From: Sulfuricurvum sp.
GTDB taxonomy: Bacteria; Campylobacterota; Campylobacteria; Campylobacterales; Sulfurimonadaceae
Reading direction: 5' to 3'
Length of the DNA: 64,000 nt
Assembly (NCBI RefSeq): GCF_028710345.1
Contig: NZ_JAQTUH010000003.1
Location: 248,001-312,000, forward strand
Under the pieces are notes generated by a model. The model did not search any database. It saw only the letters and a program-made list of their open reading frames with translations, and was not told the DNA's origin. This document shows positions 55,759 to 64,000 of this stretch, in pieces; the stretch's first letter is position 1; the number at the start of each line of letters is the position of its first letter. The position numbers and the translations under genes were made by a program.

Positions 55759-56976
55759 TTAGATTTTCTTGAAAATAACAACACCATTGGTGCCGCCAAA
55801 TCCAAAGGAGTTAGACATAACGATATTAAGCTCCGCTTTACGCGCTTGATTTGGAACAATATCCAAATCACAGTTTTCATCCGGATGCTCAAAGTTGATG
55901 GTTGGAGGGATAATACCATCACGCATTGCCATAATACTCACCACCGCTTCGATACCGCCGGCTGCTCCAAGACAATGTCCAGTTTGCCCTTTGGTCGAGC
56001 TGATCGGAGGACAGTTCTCTTTGCCTCCAAATGCAATTTTAAGGGCTGCTGTCTCATTTTTATCATTCGTAGGTGTACTGGTTCCATGGGCATTAACGTA
56101 ATCGACTTTTGGATTTCCTGCCATACGAAGTGCCGCTTTCATAGCACGAAGAGGCCCTTCAAGACTTGGAGTAGTGATATGATTTGCATCGCCGCTCTCT
56201 CCAAAACCGATAAGTTCTGCATAGATATGAGCACCGCGTGCCACTGCCGCATCATACTCTTCGAGCACCAATGCCGCAGCCCCTTCACCCATAACAAATC
56301 CGTCGCGCTCTGCATCAAACGGGCGTGACGCGTGTTTTGGATCATCATTACGGGTACTCAATGCTTTCATTGAGGCAAACCCGCCGACACCCACACCGCT
56401 AATCGCTGATTCTGCCGCAACGACGAGCATTTGATCTGCTCCACCGGTCATAATGGTTTTTGCTGCTTCGCTGATACCATGCGTTCCTGCCGCACACGCT
56501 GTAACACACGAAAGATTTGGTCCTTGCAAACCATGATCGATGGTTACGAATCCGCCAAGCATATTAACCAATGCCCCCGGAATAAAAAATGGAGAGATAC
56601 GACGAGGTCCTTTTTCTGCCAAAATAATAGAATTTTTCTCGATTGAAGGGAGCCCGCCGATACCCGATGCGGCACTAATACCAAAACGCTCTTTATCAAA
56701 ATCTTCCGGAAAATTGGCATCTGCCATTGCTTCTTGCGCCGCTTTGATTCCAAGATGGATGAAACGGTCCGCTTTTTTCACTTCACGTGCATCCATAACC
56801 GATTCTGGATTAAACCCTTTTACTTCACCAGCTATTTGGGCACTTTGAGTCGATGCATCGAAAATTGTAATGATGTCGATACCACATTCACCGTCACAGA
56901 TTGCTTTAAATGCACTCTCTTTATCATGACCAACTGCGTTAATCATTCCCATACCGGTTACTACTATTCGTTTCAC
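55759..56976 (-). CDS. fabF: 3-oxoacyl-ACP synthase II (KAS II)
   Basis: 405 residues. Catalytic Cys in SCVTACAAGTHGI (about residue 162), His in VNAHGTSTPTND and SSTKGQTGHCLGAAG, as in FabF. It extends the acyl chain, using malonyl-ACP. Preceded by a 97-bp gap with two small hairpins after acpP. Confidence 0.97.
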   Translation of the reverse strand: MKRIVVTGMGMINAVGHDKESAFKAICDGECGIDIITIFDASTQSAQIAGEVKGFNPESVMDAREVKKADRFIHLGIKAAQEAMADANFPEDFDKERFGISAASGIGGLPSIEKNSIILAEKGPRRISPFFIPGALVNMLGGFVTIDHGLQGPNLSCVTACAAGTHGISEAAKTIMTGGADQMLVVAAESAISGVGVGGFASMKALSTRNDDPKHASRPFDAERDGFVMGEGAAALVLEEYDAAVARGAHIYAELIGFGESGDANHITTPSLEGPLRAMKAALRMAGNPKVDYVNAHGTSTPTNDKNETAALKIAFGGKENCPPISSTKGQTGHCLGAAGGIEAVVSIMAMRDGIIPPTINFEHPDENCDLDIVPNQARKAELNIVMSNSFGFGGTNGVVIFKKI

Positions 56977-57009
56977 ATTTTCTCCTGCTGATCGGTGTTC
57001 TTAATAGCA

Positions 57010-57061
57010 GGCTTCGAAAAGCCAACCGTTAAAATCACAAGCACCAAGGGATTCCCCTTGG
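57010..57061 (-). promoter_or_regulatory. Intercistronic hairpins between acpP and fabF
   Basis: GGCTT/AAGCC (57010-57023) and CCAAGGG/CCCTTGG (57044-57061) are two perfect stems in the acpP-fabF leader. They may tune the acpP to fabF ratio by attenuation or mRNA processing. Confidence 0.4.
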
Positions 57062-57073
57062 AGATTTTTATGA

Positions 57074-57304
57074 TTATTTTTTACCTTCGATGTAATTAAT
57101 TACATCTTGAACTGTTTGGATTTTTTCTGCTTCATCATCAGGAATTTCGATATCGAATTTCTCTTCAAGAGCCATTACCAATTCAACAACGTCAAGGCTG
57201 TCTGCACCGAGATCTTCTACGAATTTTGAATCCGCTTTTACTTCGTCTGGGTTAACGCTTAATTGCTCAACCACTACTTCTTTAATGTCTTCCAAAAGTG
57301 CCAT
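57074..57304 (-). CDS. acpP: Acyl carrier protein
   Basis: 76 residues, acidic. The phosphopantetheine Ser lies in [19 protein letters not shown]. Strong AGGAGC ribosome site before the ATG. TATAAT at 57338-57343 suggests its own promoter. Confidence 0.98.
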   Translation of the reverse strand: MALLEDIKEVVVEQLSVNPDEVKADSKFVEDLGADSLDVVELVMALEEKFDIEIPDDEAEKIQTVQDVINYIEGKK

Positions 57305-57337
57305 AATAGCTCCTGTTCATATGAATAAAATCGTCGA

Positions 57338-57343
57338 ATTATA
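57338..57343 (-). promoter_or_regulatory. -10 box upstream of acpP
   Basis: TATAAT on the minus strand 34 bp before the acpP ATG. Confidence 0.45.
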
Positions 57344-57375
57344 ACACATTTAACTTAAGAGGGGAAGCTTTTGCT

Positions 57376-58119
57376 TTACATAAACATTCCGCCATTGACT
57401 TTTAGGGTTTCTCCAGTGATATAACTAGCGTGATCACTGAGTAAAAATGCGGTCGCTTCAGCCACTTCTACAGCATTACCAAAGCGTGCCATTGGGATTT
57501 TTGCAGTGAATGCCGCTTTTACCTCTTCTTTAAGTTCATCCGTCATATCAGTTGCAATAAAACCTGGAGTGATACAGTTATAGCGGATACCGCTGGTTGC
57601 CGCTTCGATCGCAAAACTTTTGGTCATAGCAATCATCCCACCTTTTGATGCCGCATAGTTGGTTTGCCCTGCATTACCTGTTTCACCCACAATGGATGCC
57701 ATGTTTACGATACTTCCAAATTTTTGTTTACGCATCGCTTTCATCGCTTCACGGCATCCGATAAATGCCGAAGTAAGATTTGCATCGAGTACACTTGTAA
57801 ACTCTTCTGCTTTCATACGGAGTGCTAATTTATCATTCGTAATTCCTGCATTGTTAACGAGATAGGAGAGTTCACCATCTGCATCGACAATGGTTTTGAT
57901 CGCATCGACAAATGCCGTTTCATCCGCCACATCAAACCCGATTACCGCCGCTGTTCCGCCAGCCGCCTCAATTTCCGCTTTTACCGCGTCTGCCGCTGCC
58001 GCACCGCTTCGGTAGTTGATCCATACTTTTAGACCATAGCTTGCCAAAACTTTCGCCACTTCTGCACCGATTCCTCTACTTGAACCTGTTACCAATACAT
58101 TTTTACCTGTGAATTTCAT
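57376..58119 (-). CDS. fabG: 3-oxoacyl-ACP reductase
   Basis: 247 residues from the ATG at 58119 with AAGGA eight bases upstream; a longer frame to 58173 covers the leader and is not preferred. NADP motif TGSSRGIGAEVAK near residue 8, catalytic Ser in ASIVGETGN, and Tyr-x-x-x-Lys in NYAASKGG. It reduces 3-oxoacyl-ACP in each elongation cycle. Starts after a clear terminator for gpmI. Confidence 0.96.
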   Translation of the reverse strand: MKFTGKNVLVTGSSRGIGAEVAKVLASYGLKVWINYRSGAAAADAVKAEIEAAGGTAAVIGFDVADETAFVDAIKTIVDADGELSYLVNNAGITNDKLALRMKAEEFTSVLDANLTSAFIGCREAMKAMRKQKFGSIVNMASIVGETGNAGQTNYAASKGGMIAMTKSFAIEAATSGIRYNCITPGFIATDMTDELKEEVKAAFTAKIPMARFGNAVEVAEATAFLLSDHASYITGETLKVNGGMFM

Positions 58120-58185
58120 ACGCGATTTCCTTATTATTATAATTTTGTTTTCTGTCACTATCGGAACTGACACTTTAGTGTCGGT

Positions 58186-58210
58186 AAAAAAGCGGGGTTA
58201 AAACCCCACC
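58186..58210 (-). terminator. Rho-independent terminator of gpmI
   Basis: On the minus strand GGGGTT pairs with AACCCC, followed by GCTTTTTT (58186-58207). A perfect stem with a U-run 11 bp after the gpmI stop. Confidence 0.85.
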
Positions 58211-58220
58211 TCCAAAAGCA

Positions 58221-59696
58221 TCAAATCAATGGTGTATCCATTTCGGATGGAATTTCAAGCCCCATCAACTTCAAAACTGTCGGTGCGATATTGTTCAGTG
58301 CACCCGAATGAACGTTATCAACACCCTCTGCCATGACGAAACACCACACTTTCCCTACCGTATGGTTGGTCAGAGTATTGCCCGCATCATCGCGCATCTC
58401 TTCACAGTTTCCATGATCGGAGGTAAGTACCATCGCATAGTCATGTTGACGTGCAGTCTCTATAATACGACCAAGCTGTTCATCAACCGCCTCAACCGCA
58501 GCTGTTGCTGCTTCAAAATTGCCGGTATGTCCGACCATATCACCGTTAGCAAAATTAACAACGACAAAATCAACTCCTTCATCCATCGCTTTGAGAACCG
58601 CATCACCCACTTCGGGAGCTGACATTTGCGGTTGCATATCATAGGTTTTGACCTGAGGACTAGGGATCAATACCCGTGTCTCATTTTCATAAGGCTCTTC
58701 GACACCGCCGTTAAAGAAAAAGGTTACATGGGCATATTTTTCGGTTTCTGCCGTATGAAGTTGACGTAATCCTGCACGGCTAATCACTTCACTAAGGGTA
58801 TTTATCGGTGCATCTTTAGGAAATAACACCGGATAAGGGAAACTTTGATCGTACTGAGTAATAGTCGCAAAATGGATAGGTACAAAACGGCGTTCAAACC
58901 CACTAAATTCGGAATCTCCCAATGCGGATGAGAGCTGACGCATCCGATCACTTCGGAAATTAAGCGTTAGGACTGCATCCCCCTCACTAAATCCCTCATA
59001 CCCCTCAAATGCCGTGGGGAGGATAAACTCATCATTTTCCCCTTTGGCGTATGAATTTTCTATATAATCAACAACACTTTGATCCGTATTTGGGGTAGCA
59101 TTGACTATAGCATCGTACCCTTTTTGGACACGTTCCCAACGGTTATCCCGATCCATCCCATAAAATCGCCCACCCAAAGAGGCAATTTTAATATTACGGC
59201 GACCATGCGCTTTTATCGTTTGAACAAAATGGATAGCCGATGTCGGTGAAACATCACGCCCATCAGTAATAAGATGCAACCACACCTCCTTACCCGCATC
59301 AGCGGCGATCTCAGAGACACCGATAATATGATCGATATGAGAATGAACTCCCCCATCACTCAAGAGAGCAATCAGATGGAGACGATTACTTGTTTTGATG
59401 AGATTACTAAATACTTCGTTGTGCTCAAAACTTCCATCTTCTAATGAGAGCGAGATTTTTACCAAATCTTGATACAACACACGACCACTTCCGATACTCA
59501 TGTGCCCCACTTCCGAGTTCCCCATTTGCCCCTCGGGCAATCCTACACTCAATCCAAACGTATCGATCAACGAATAAGGGGTTGAGGCAAATAAGGCATC
59601 ATAGGTTGGTTTTTTTGCCGCATGAAAAGCATTAAAACTCTCTTTTGGCGAATATCCGATCCCGTCGGTAATGACTAAAACGGTTTTTTTGCCCAT
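58221..59696 (-). CDS. gpmI: 2,3-bisphosphoglycerate-independent phosphoglycerate mutase
   Basis: 491 residues. VLVITDGIGYSP at the start (metal Asp), the Ser nucleophile in GQMGNSEVGHMSIGSGR, ITDGRDVSP, GRFYGMDRDNRWERV, and the C-terminal LTSDHGNCEEM and NHTVGKV metal sites. It interconverts 3- and 2-phosphoglycerate with Mn2+. Terminated by the hairpin downstream. Confidence 0.97.
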   Translation of the reverse strand: MGKKTVLVITDGIGYSPKESFNAFHAAKKPTYDALFASTPYSLIDTFGLSVGLPEGQMGNSEVGHMSIGSGRVLYQDLVKISLSLEDGSFEHNEVFSNLIKTSNRLHLIALLSDGGVHSHIDHIIGVSEIAADAGKEVWLHLITDGRDVSPTSAIHFVQTIKAHGRRNIKIASLGGRFYGMDRDNRWERVQKGYDAIVNATPNTDQSVVDYIENSYAKGENDEFILPTAFEGYEGFSEGDAVLTLNFRSDRMRQLSSALGDSEFSGFERRFVPIHFATITQYDQSFPYPVLFPKDAPINTLSEVISRAGLRQLHTAETEKYAHVTFFFNGGVEEPYENETRVLIPSPQVKTYDMQPQMSAPEVGDAVLKAMDEGVDFVVVNFANGDMVGHTGNFEAATAAVEAVDEQLGRIIETARQHDYAMVLTSDHGNCEEMRDDAGNTLTNHTVGKVWCFVMAEGVDNVHSGALNNIAPTVLKLMGLEIPSEMDTPLI

Positions 59697-59781
59697 TTTG
59701 CCTCCTGATTAATCAAACTTTTGAGTAATTATATTAAAATGTCACTTGCTTTACAATTTTGTTATTCAAAGAGTCTTCATA

Positions 59782-60840
59782 ATGTTATATTGGTTTCACA
59801 AATCTCTCGGTATTAATATTTTTCAATACATTACGGTGCGAGCTGGATTAGCTTTTTTTATAGGTCTTTTACTTACCCTTTTTATTATGCCCCGTTTTAT
59901 CGCATGGGCACAACGCGGTGCGAAAGTTCAACCGATCAACGAATATGTCAGTGCCCACCAAGGGAAAGCCAAAACACCTACCATGGGCGGTATCGTTTTT
60001 ATTATCTCTACCGTTATTGCCTCGTTCCTAACCGTAAATATCTTCAACCCTTTTGCCATCGGCGGATTATTGACTCTTGTATTTTACGCCTATATAGGAT
60101 TTACCGATGACTGGGGAAAAATTCGCGGAGGTGACAACCTCGCAGGGCTAAGTGCTCGTGCAAAACTTACCCTCCAAATCATTTTTGGATTGGCTATCGG
60201 ACTGTTTCTCATCTATGTTGCTAAACTTGAAACTGGCTTTTACGTTCCATTCGTTAAAACAAGTCTTTTTGATATGGGATATTTTAGTATTGCGTTTTGG
60301 GTTTTAGTGATGATTGCCACCTCAAATGCCGTAAACCTCACCGATGGACTCGATGGTTTGGCTACCGTCCCCTCTGTCTTTGCACTTATCTCATTGAGCG
60401 TCATCGTTTATATTGTCGGAAATGCCGCGTTATCCCACTATTTATTAATGCCAAAAATTCCTGGGGGGGAAGTGGTTGTTATCGCAGCTGCCCTCATCGG
60501 CTCATTAGTAGGCTTTTTATGGTTTAACTGCCACCCTGCACAAGTGTTTATGGGAGATAGCGGTTCACTCACCATAGGTGCTTTTATCGCCTACATGGCA
60601 ATCATCGGTAAAAGCGAAATCTTGCTTATCCTCATCGGATTTATCTTCGTCATCGAAACGGTTTCGGTAATCTTACAAGTGGGAAGCTACAAACTCCGTA
60701 AAAAAAGGGTCTTTTTGATGGCACCGATCCACCACCATTTCGAGATGAAGCAGTGGGCGGAGAATAAAATCATCGTCCGTTTTTGGATTATCGCTTTGCT
60801 CTCCAACATCCTCGCCCTCATCACTCTAAAGATTCGCTAA
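59782..60840 (+). CDS. mraY: Phospho-N-acetylmuramoyl-pentapeptide transferase
   Basis: 352 residues from the ATG at 59782 (an upstream ATG at 59746 would add 12 poorly conserved residues). About ten TM helices. Catalytic marks: [13 protein letters not shown] (the DD pair), [25 protein letters not shown] and [13 protein letters not shown]. It makes lipid I at the inner membrane. Joined to murD with no gap. Confidence 0.97.
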   Translation: MLYWFHKSLGINIFQYITVRAGLAFFIGLLLTLFIMPRFIAWAQRGAKVQPINEYVSAHQGKAKTPTMGGIVFIISTVIASFLTVNIFNPFAIGGLLTLVFYAYIGFTDDWGKIRGGDNLAGLSARAKLTLQIIFGLAIGLFLIYVAKLETGFYVPFVKTSLFDMGYFSIAFWVLVMIATSNAVNLTDGLDGLATVPSVFALISLSVIVYIVGNAALSHYLLMPKIPGGEVVVIAAALIGSLVGFLWFNCHPAQVFMGDSGSLTIGAFIAYMAIIGKSEILLILIGFIFVIETVSVILQVGSYKLRKKRVFLMAPIHHHFEMKQWAENKIIVRFWIIALLSNILALITLKIR

Positions 60841-62064
60841 ATGGAAAAGATGACTATCGCCTGTTTCGGCTACGGCAAAACGACCCGTGCTATCGCCAAA
60901 CGTTTCGGACCGTGTACCTTTTTCGATGACAAAGCTATCGAATCGTATAGTGATGAGGATGGCAATACCATCCATCCTGTCTCGAAATTCGACACCACAA
61001 AATTTACCCACGAAATCCCCTCACCCGGTATGCCACCTTATCACCCGCTAATCCAAAATGCAACCCATCTCATCAGCGAATACGATTTTTTTGCCCCTAC
61101 CACTCCCTTTAGTATTTGGATCAGTGGAACCAACGGCAAAACGACCACTACTCAAATGGTGGAACATCTCCTCAGCGATAAAGGTGCAATCAGCGGCGGC
61201 AATATCGGTACACCGCTTGCCGATATGTCGAGCGAAGCCCCTATCTGGATATTAGAGACCAGTTCGTTTAGTATGCACTATAACCGTACTGCCGTCCCGA
61301 ACATCTACGCCCTCCTCCCTATCACCCCCGATCATGTGAGCTGGCATGGGAGCATGGAAGAGTATTACAAAGCCAAACTCAAACCTCTCACACAAATGAG
61401 AGAAGGAGAAGCAATAATCTTGCCCAAGATGTTCGCCGATGTTCCCACTAACGGATTTAAAATCCTCTATGAAACAGAAGATGACCTCGCCAAGTATTTT
61501 GGATTTGATACGTCGAAAATCAAGTTCAAAGGGGCATTTTTGATGGATGCCCTCATCGCGATGGGGATTGATAAGATTCTCTATGATCGATGTGATTATG
61601 ATAAAATCAACGCCTTTATTCTCGACCCTCACCGTCAAGAAGAGTTACGTGACACTCAAGGACGTCTTTGGATTAACGATTCCAAAGCAACCAATATTGA
61701 CGCCACCCTCGCGGCACTACGCACCTACAAAGAGGAAAAAATCCACCTCATCCTCGGCGGAGATGACAAAGGGGTGGAACTCGAAGAGCTATTTACCCCT
61801 CTCAAAAACTACGATGTCACCATCTATGCCATCGGAAGCAATGCAGAGCGTCTCAAGACCCTCTGTGAGCACTACGCAATCCCCTGCACCCTATGTCATA
61901 CCCTCGATAAAGCAGTAGAGCAAATCGACAAAAATCATACCCGTCATACCATCGCTATGCTCTCCCCTGCAGCGGCAAGCTTGGATCAATTTAGCTCATA
62001 CGCTGAACGTGGGAATCTATTTAAAGAATACGCGATTGGAACAAGTCCCAATTCGCTACGCTAA
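60841..62064 (+). CDS. murD: UDP-N-acetylmuramoylalanine-D-glutamate ligase
   Basis: 407 residues, short for the family (E. coli 438), with a compact N-terminal domain. ATP site SGTNGKTTTTQMVEHL, ISGGNIGTPL, ETSSFSMHY, DHVSWHGSMEEYYKAK, and INDSKATNIDATLAAL in the C-terminal domain. It adds D-Glu to UDP-MurNAc-L-Ala. The last nine codons and the stop lie inside a 54-bp dispersed repeat, so the C-terminus was apparently set by repeat insertion. Confidence 0.96.
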   Translation: MEKMTIACFGYGKTTRAIAKRFGPCTFFDDKAIESYSDEDGNTIHPVSKFDTTKFTHEIPSPGMPPYHPLIQNATHLISEYDFFAPTTPFSIWISGTNGKTTTTQMVEHLLSDKGAISGGNIGTPLADMSSEAPIWILETSSFSMHYNRTAVPNIYALLPITPDHVSWHGSMEEYYKAKLKPLTQMREGEAIILPKMFADVPTNGFKILYETEDDLAKYFGFDTSKIKFKGAFLMDALIAMGIDKILYDRCDYDKINAFILDPHRQEELRDTQGRLWINDSKATNIDATLAALRTYKEEKIHLILGGDDKGVELEELFTPLKNYDVTIYAIGSNAERLKTLCEHYAIPCTLCHTLDKAVEQIDKNHTRHTIAMLSPAAASLDQFSSYAERGNLFKEYAIGTSPNSLR

Positions 62065-62091
62065 CGCTGAGTTTCCTTCGGCAGGAAGCCC
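62038..62091. repeat. 54-bp dispersed repeat, copy 2 (murD 3' end)
   Basis: Second copy of the element in the prs leader; it overlaps the murD C-terminus and stop (62062-62064). The right half forms the same hairpin. Confidence 0.75.
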
Positions 62092-62163
62092 GGTGCAAAA
62101 GTATGAATTTAAGGGTGACTCGAAACAAAATAACGATTAAGCTTATTTTTAAGCTTGTATCGC

Positions 62164-62169
62164 TATAAT
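62164..62169 (+). promoter_or_regulatory. -10 box of tRNA-Phe
   Basis: TATAAT 18 bp before the mature 5' end of the tRNA. Confidence 0.55.
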
Positions 62170-62186
62170 TGCACTCCACAAAACGT

Positions 62187-62262
62187 GGCTAATTAGCTCA
62201 GTCGGTAGAGCAAATGACTGAAAATCATTGTGTCCTTGGTTCGATTCCGAGATTAGCCACCA
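62187..62262 (+). tRNA. tRNA-Phe (GAA)
   Basis: 76 bases with encoded CCA. Acceptor GGCTAAT pairs with ATTAGCC, D-arm GCTCAGTCGGTAGAGC, anticodon GAA in GACTGAAAATC, T-arm CTTGGTTCGATTCCGAG. All stems pair fully. Confidence 0.97.
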
Positions 62263-62401
62263 CCTTATAAAATAATCCCCTCTAATACAATCTAAAAAGA
62301 CAAACAACAACCCCTTAAATAGTCACTTTAATCACTATTTTTGATCATTTCGGCTAAAATATTCTTTTTAATATTCATGATTTGCGAGGGAGAATGTTTT
62401 A

Positions 62402-63475
62402 ATGGATGAATTTGTTCTACCTCCTTTGCCACCAAAATTTGATTTTGACACGGTTGCAATACTCAAACAACTCTCTAAAGCACACAAGGCATTAGCCGAA
62501 TTAAAAGGGTTTGCCGATCAAATCCCAAATAAAGAGATACTCATCAATTCTCTTACGCTCCAAGAAGCAAAAGACAGTTCAGAGATTGAAAATATTATCA
62601 CCACTCAAGATGAACTTTTTGAAGCTTTAGCAAGTGAATCCCACCATATTCCTGATAATATCAAAGAGGTTTTGAATTACCGCAAAGCATTGCGTTTTGG
62701 TTTTACTCAATTACAACACCGCCAACTTTTAACGACAAACGATATTGTTGCCATTCAACAAGAACTCTCCGGTAATAATGCAGGTATCCGAAAACAAGCC
62801 GGCACAGTATTACGCAACGCTAAAACAGGTGAGGTTGTTTACACTCCTCCTCAAGATGAGGCGATGATTTATGAACTGCTTGCTAACTTAGAAAAACAAA
62901 TCAACGAGCCCGATGAATTAGACCCTTTGATTAAAATGGCGATACTGCATTATCAGTTTGAATCGATTCACCCGTTTTACGATGGAAATGGTCGAACTGG
63001 GCGTATCCTCAATATTCTCTATCTTTGCCTTGAGGGCTTGTTAGATGCACCGATACTCTATTTGAGCGGTTATATTATCCGAAACAAAAATGATTACTAC
63101 CGCTTATTACAAGAGGTGCGAGTCAGCAATGCATGGGAAGAGTGGACTTTGTATATGCTCAAAGGTATTGAAGAGACAGCCGTTCGAACACTAACGAAAG
63201 CTAAGGCAATTAAAGAACTTGTAGATGAAACGTCAAATGAGGTCAAAACTAAATTGCCAAAAATCTATAAACGTGAACTCATTGATGCCATTTTTACCGA
63301 AGTCTATACAAAAACGGCTCATGTTGAAATTGCTTTGGATGTTGAACGACATGCAGCAGCTAAGTATCTAAAAGAACTCGAAAAAATTGGAATACTGACT
63401 TCGCAAAAAAGATCGCGAATTGTTCTCTATATCAATCCTAAACTCTATGCGCTGTTGGGTGAGGGGATATGGTAG
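62402..63475 (+). CDS. Fic-domain protein, autoinhibited class II
   Basis: 357 residues. The Fic active motif HPFYDGNGRTGR is intact (H190 to R201). The N-terminal inhibitory helix motif (S/T)xxxE(G/N) appears as SSEIEN with E63, so activity is probably self-blocked. Residues 280-350 look like a winged helix (AHVEIALDVERHAAAKYLKE). Fic proteins transfer AMP or related groups to Tyr/Ser/Thr. GGGAG precedes the ATG. A decamer repeat overlaps its stop. Confidence 0.92.
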   Translation: MDEFVLPPLPPKFDFDTVAILKQLSKAHKALAELKGFADQIPNKEILINSLTLQEAKDSSEIENIITTQDELFEALASESHHIPDNIKEVLNYRKALRFGFTQLQHRQLLTTNDIVAIQQELSGNNAGIRKQAGTVLRNAKTGEVVYTPPQDEAMIYELLANLEKQINEPDELDPLIKMAILHYQFESIHPFYDGNGRTGRILNILYLCLEGLLDAPILYLSGYIIRNKNDYYRLLQEVRVSNAWEEWTLYMLKGIEETAVRTLTKAKAIKELVDETSNEVKTKLPKIYKRELIDAIFTEVYTKTAHVEIALDVERHAAAKYLKELEKIGILTSQKRSRIVLYINPKLYALLGEGIW

Positions 63476-63546
63476 TCAAACTACCATATAATTTAAATAT
63501 GGTAGTTTTTTATATTATTTCTACTATATAAAATAAATATGGTAGT
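63467..63546. repeat. ATATGGTAGT decamer repeats after the Fic gene
   Basis: Three direct copies (63467-63476, 63497-63506, 63537-63546) and one inverted copy (63480-63489). The first two form a perfect 10-bp inverted repeat around a three-base loop at the Fic stop. Confidence 0.85.
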
Positions 63547-63689
63547 TTTAATCTAAGTAAAGATAATCCTAAAAATAGAAAAAGATCATAGAGCAGTATC
63601 ATACAAATATCAAGTTACATTGTTGCTAATGTACCTTTTAATGTACCTATTATATTTTAAAACCTTTAAAATATAACAAAATAGGGACT

Positions 63690-63756
63690 AGGTGGTTGAG
63701 AGATTACCACTGCCTCTTCAAACTTTCTCTCAGAGAAGATTTGAAGAGGCTTTTTT
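63690..63756 (+). ncRNA. Possible small RNA ending in a Rho-independent terminator
   Basis: A short stem GTGGT/ACCAC (63692-63710) is followed directly by the strong terminator hairpin at 63712-63750 with T6. Two stems and a U-tail suit a short transcript, but no clear promoter was found; this may only be a trailer of fic mRNA. Confidence 0.3.
63712..63756 (+). terminator. Strong Rho-independent terminator
   Basis: GCCTCTTCAAA (63712-63722) pairs with TTTGAAGAGGC (63740-63750), 11 perfect pairs, followed by T6. Oriented plus, 237 bp past the fic stop. Confidence 0.85.
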
Positions 63757-63804
63757 CGTTTATACCCCTTCCCTTCTCCATTTTTTAAACTTGAATTGAC
63801 GGTA

Positions 63805-64000
63805 TTATTGCTCTTTATAAAGCACCACTTGGTTACGCCCTTTGTCTTTTGCACAATACAGTGCTCTATCGAGTTGATGAAACAGATTTTCTGCAAGGGT
63901 AGCAGAGTCGTACTGCGCAATCCCGAAACTAGCTGTTTTTTTCCCAACGATATTAAAATTATATTCCTCAATACAAGAACGGAGATTTTCTGCAATTACT
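63805..64000 (-). CDS. GGDEF-domain protein, C-terminal part
   Basis: The minus strand enters from the window edge and reads 64 codons to TAA at 63805. The sequence has the C-terminal GGDEF pattern: AENLRSCIEEYNF, KKTASFGIAQYDS, then LFHQLDRALYCAKDKGRNQV. It is the end of a probable diguanylate cyclase; the GGDEF motif itself lies outside, so activity cannot be judged. Confidence 0.85.
   Translation of the reverse strand, partial: VIAENLRSCIEEYNFNIVGKKTASFGIAQYDSATLAENLFHQLDRALYCAKDKGRNQVVLYKEQ

Larger units (their letters stand above)
63476..63804. other. 329-bp gap between the Fic and GGDEF genes
   Basis: Contains the decamer repeats, an AT palindrome TATATTTTAAA...TTTAAAATATA (63650-63675), a short GTGGT/ACCAC stem (63692-63710) and a strong terminator. 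No protein gene supported. Confidence 0.6.

Noticed and set aside
63666-63995. Open frame of 109 codons on the minus strand at the window end
   Set aside because: It is in the wrong frame; another frame of the same strand encodes a clear GGDEF C-terminus ending at 63805.

Overview
The window is a typical chromosome stretch of a Campylobacterota (Epsilonproteobacteria) bacterium, most likely a free-living Sulfuricurvum/Sulfurimonas-type organism. The class is inferred from protein character and gene order: mraY-murD beside gpmI, a fabG-acpP-fabF-accA run, split purS/purQ, a small CcdA-independent set of HDOD/REC/GGDEF signalling genes, and generally AT-rich coding. The genus is a guess. No rRNA, prophage, transposase or CRISPR array was seen. 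One tRNA (Phe, GAA) is present.

Region 1 (1-11.1 kb, all minus strand) is a run of nine exported or scaffold proteins: an IPT/TIG lipoprotein, TPR and SEL1 repeat proteins, a TPR lipoprotein, a TolB-like propeller, an ankyrin lipoprotein, a cytoplasmic LRR protein and a CAP-domain protein cut by the window edge. Two of the lipoproteins, built on different repeats (ankyrin and TPR), share a nearly identical C-terminal domain of about 65 residues that I do not recognise. Region 2 (11.3-20.5 kb) is housekeeping: SUI1/YciH, DUF1653, an ABC-F ATPase, an RRM protein, an S4 protein, CtpA, then purC-purS-purQ continuing into an SH3-like membrane protein, plsC and crcB.

Region 3 (20.5-26 kb) is the most striking accessory locus. 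A 1616-residue protein combines a PUA/EVE-like N-terminus, about 14 WD40 blades, a Roc-type GTPase, a COR-like region and an intact calcineurin-like metallophosphoesterase. It is preceded by a small single-TM protein. The layout (sensor propeller, GTPase switch, nuclease-like effector) resembles bacterial immune or conflict proteins, but that role is inference. The two genes follow proA and a solitary ABC ATPase on the same strand.

Region 4 (26-34 kb) has proA, a SPOR-like membrane protein, an EAL/HDOD protein, a Y-family polymerase with an unusual insertion, and two tandem membrane-anchored REC proteins whose Hpt-like tails have lost the phosphoacceptor His. Region 5 (33.9-36 kb) is a small AT-rich accessory pocket: a VapB-type antitoxin followed in frame by only the tail of its VapC toxin, a DUF3883/PD-(D/E)XK-like nuclease with a small partner, and short palindromic repeats. 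Region 6 (36-48.7 kb) holds dnaK, grpE (with a near-consensus promoter), a DASS transporter, an AsmA-like protein, a histidine kinase, comF, lepA, two accessory proteins and prs, with a (TC)15 microsatellite near prs. Region 7 (48.9-64 kb) has argJ, rpmB, an HDOD plus STAS/CheX-like pair, rpe-trpF-dnaQ-like, the fatty-acid synthesis operon, gpmI, mraY-murD, tRNA-Phe, a Fic protein and the end of a GGDEF protein.

Two dispersed short repeat families (GTCAT...ATGAC-bounded palindromes in five places; a 54-bp element in two) lie between genes. Start positions were moved inward from the longest reading frame where a Shine-Dalgarno sequence clearly decided the start.
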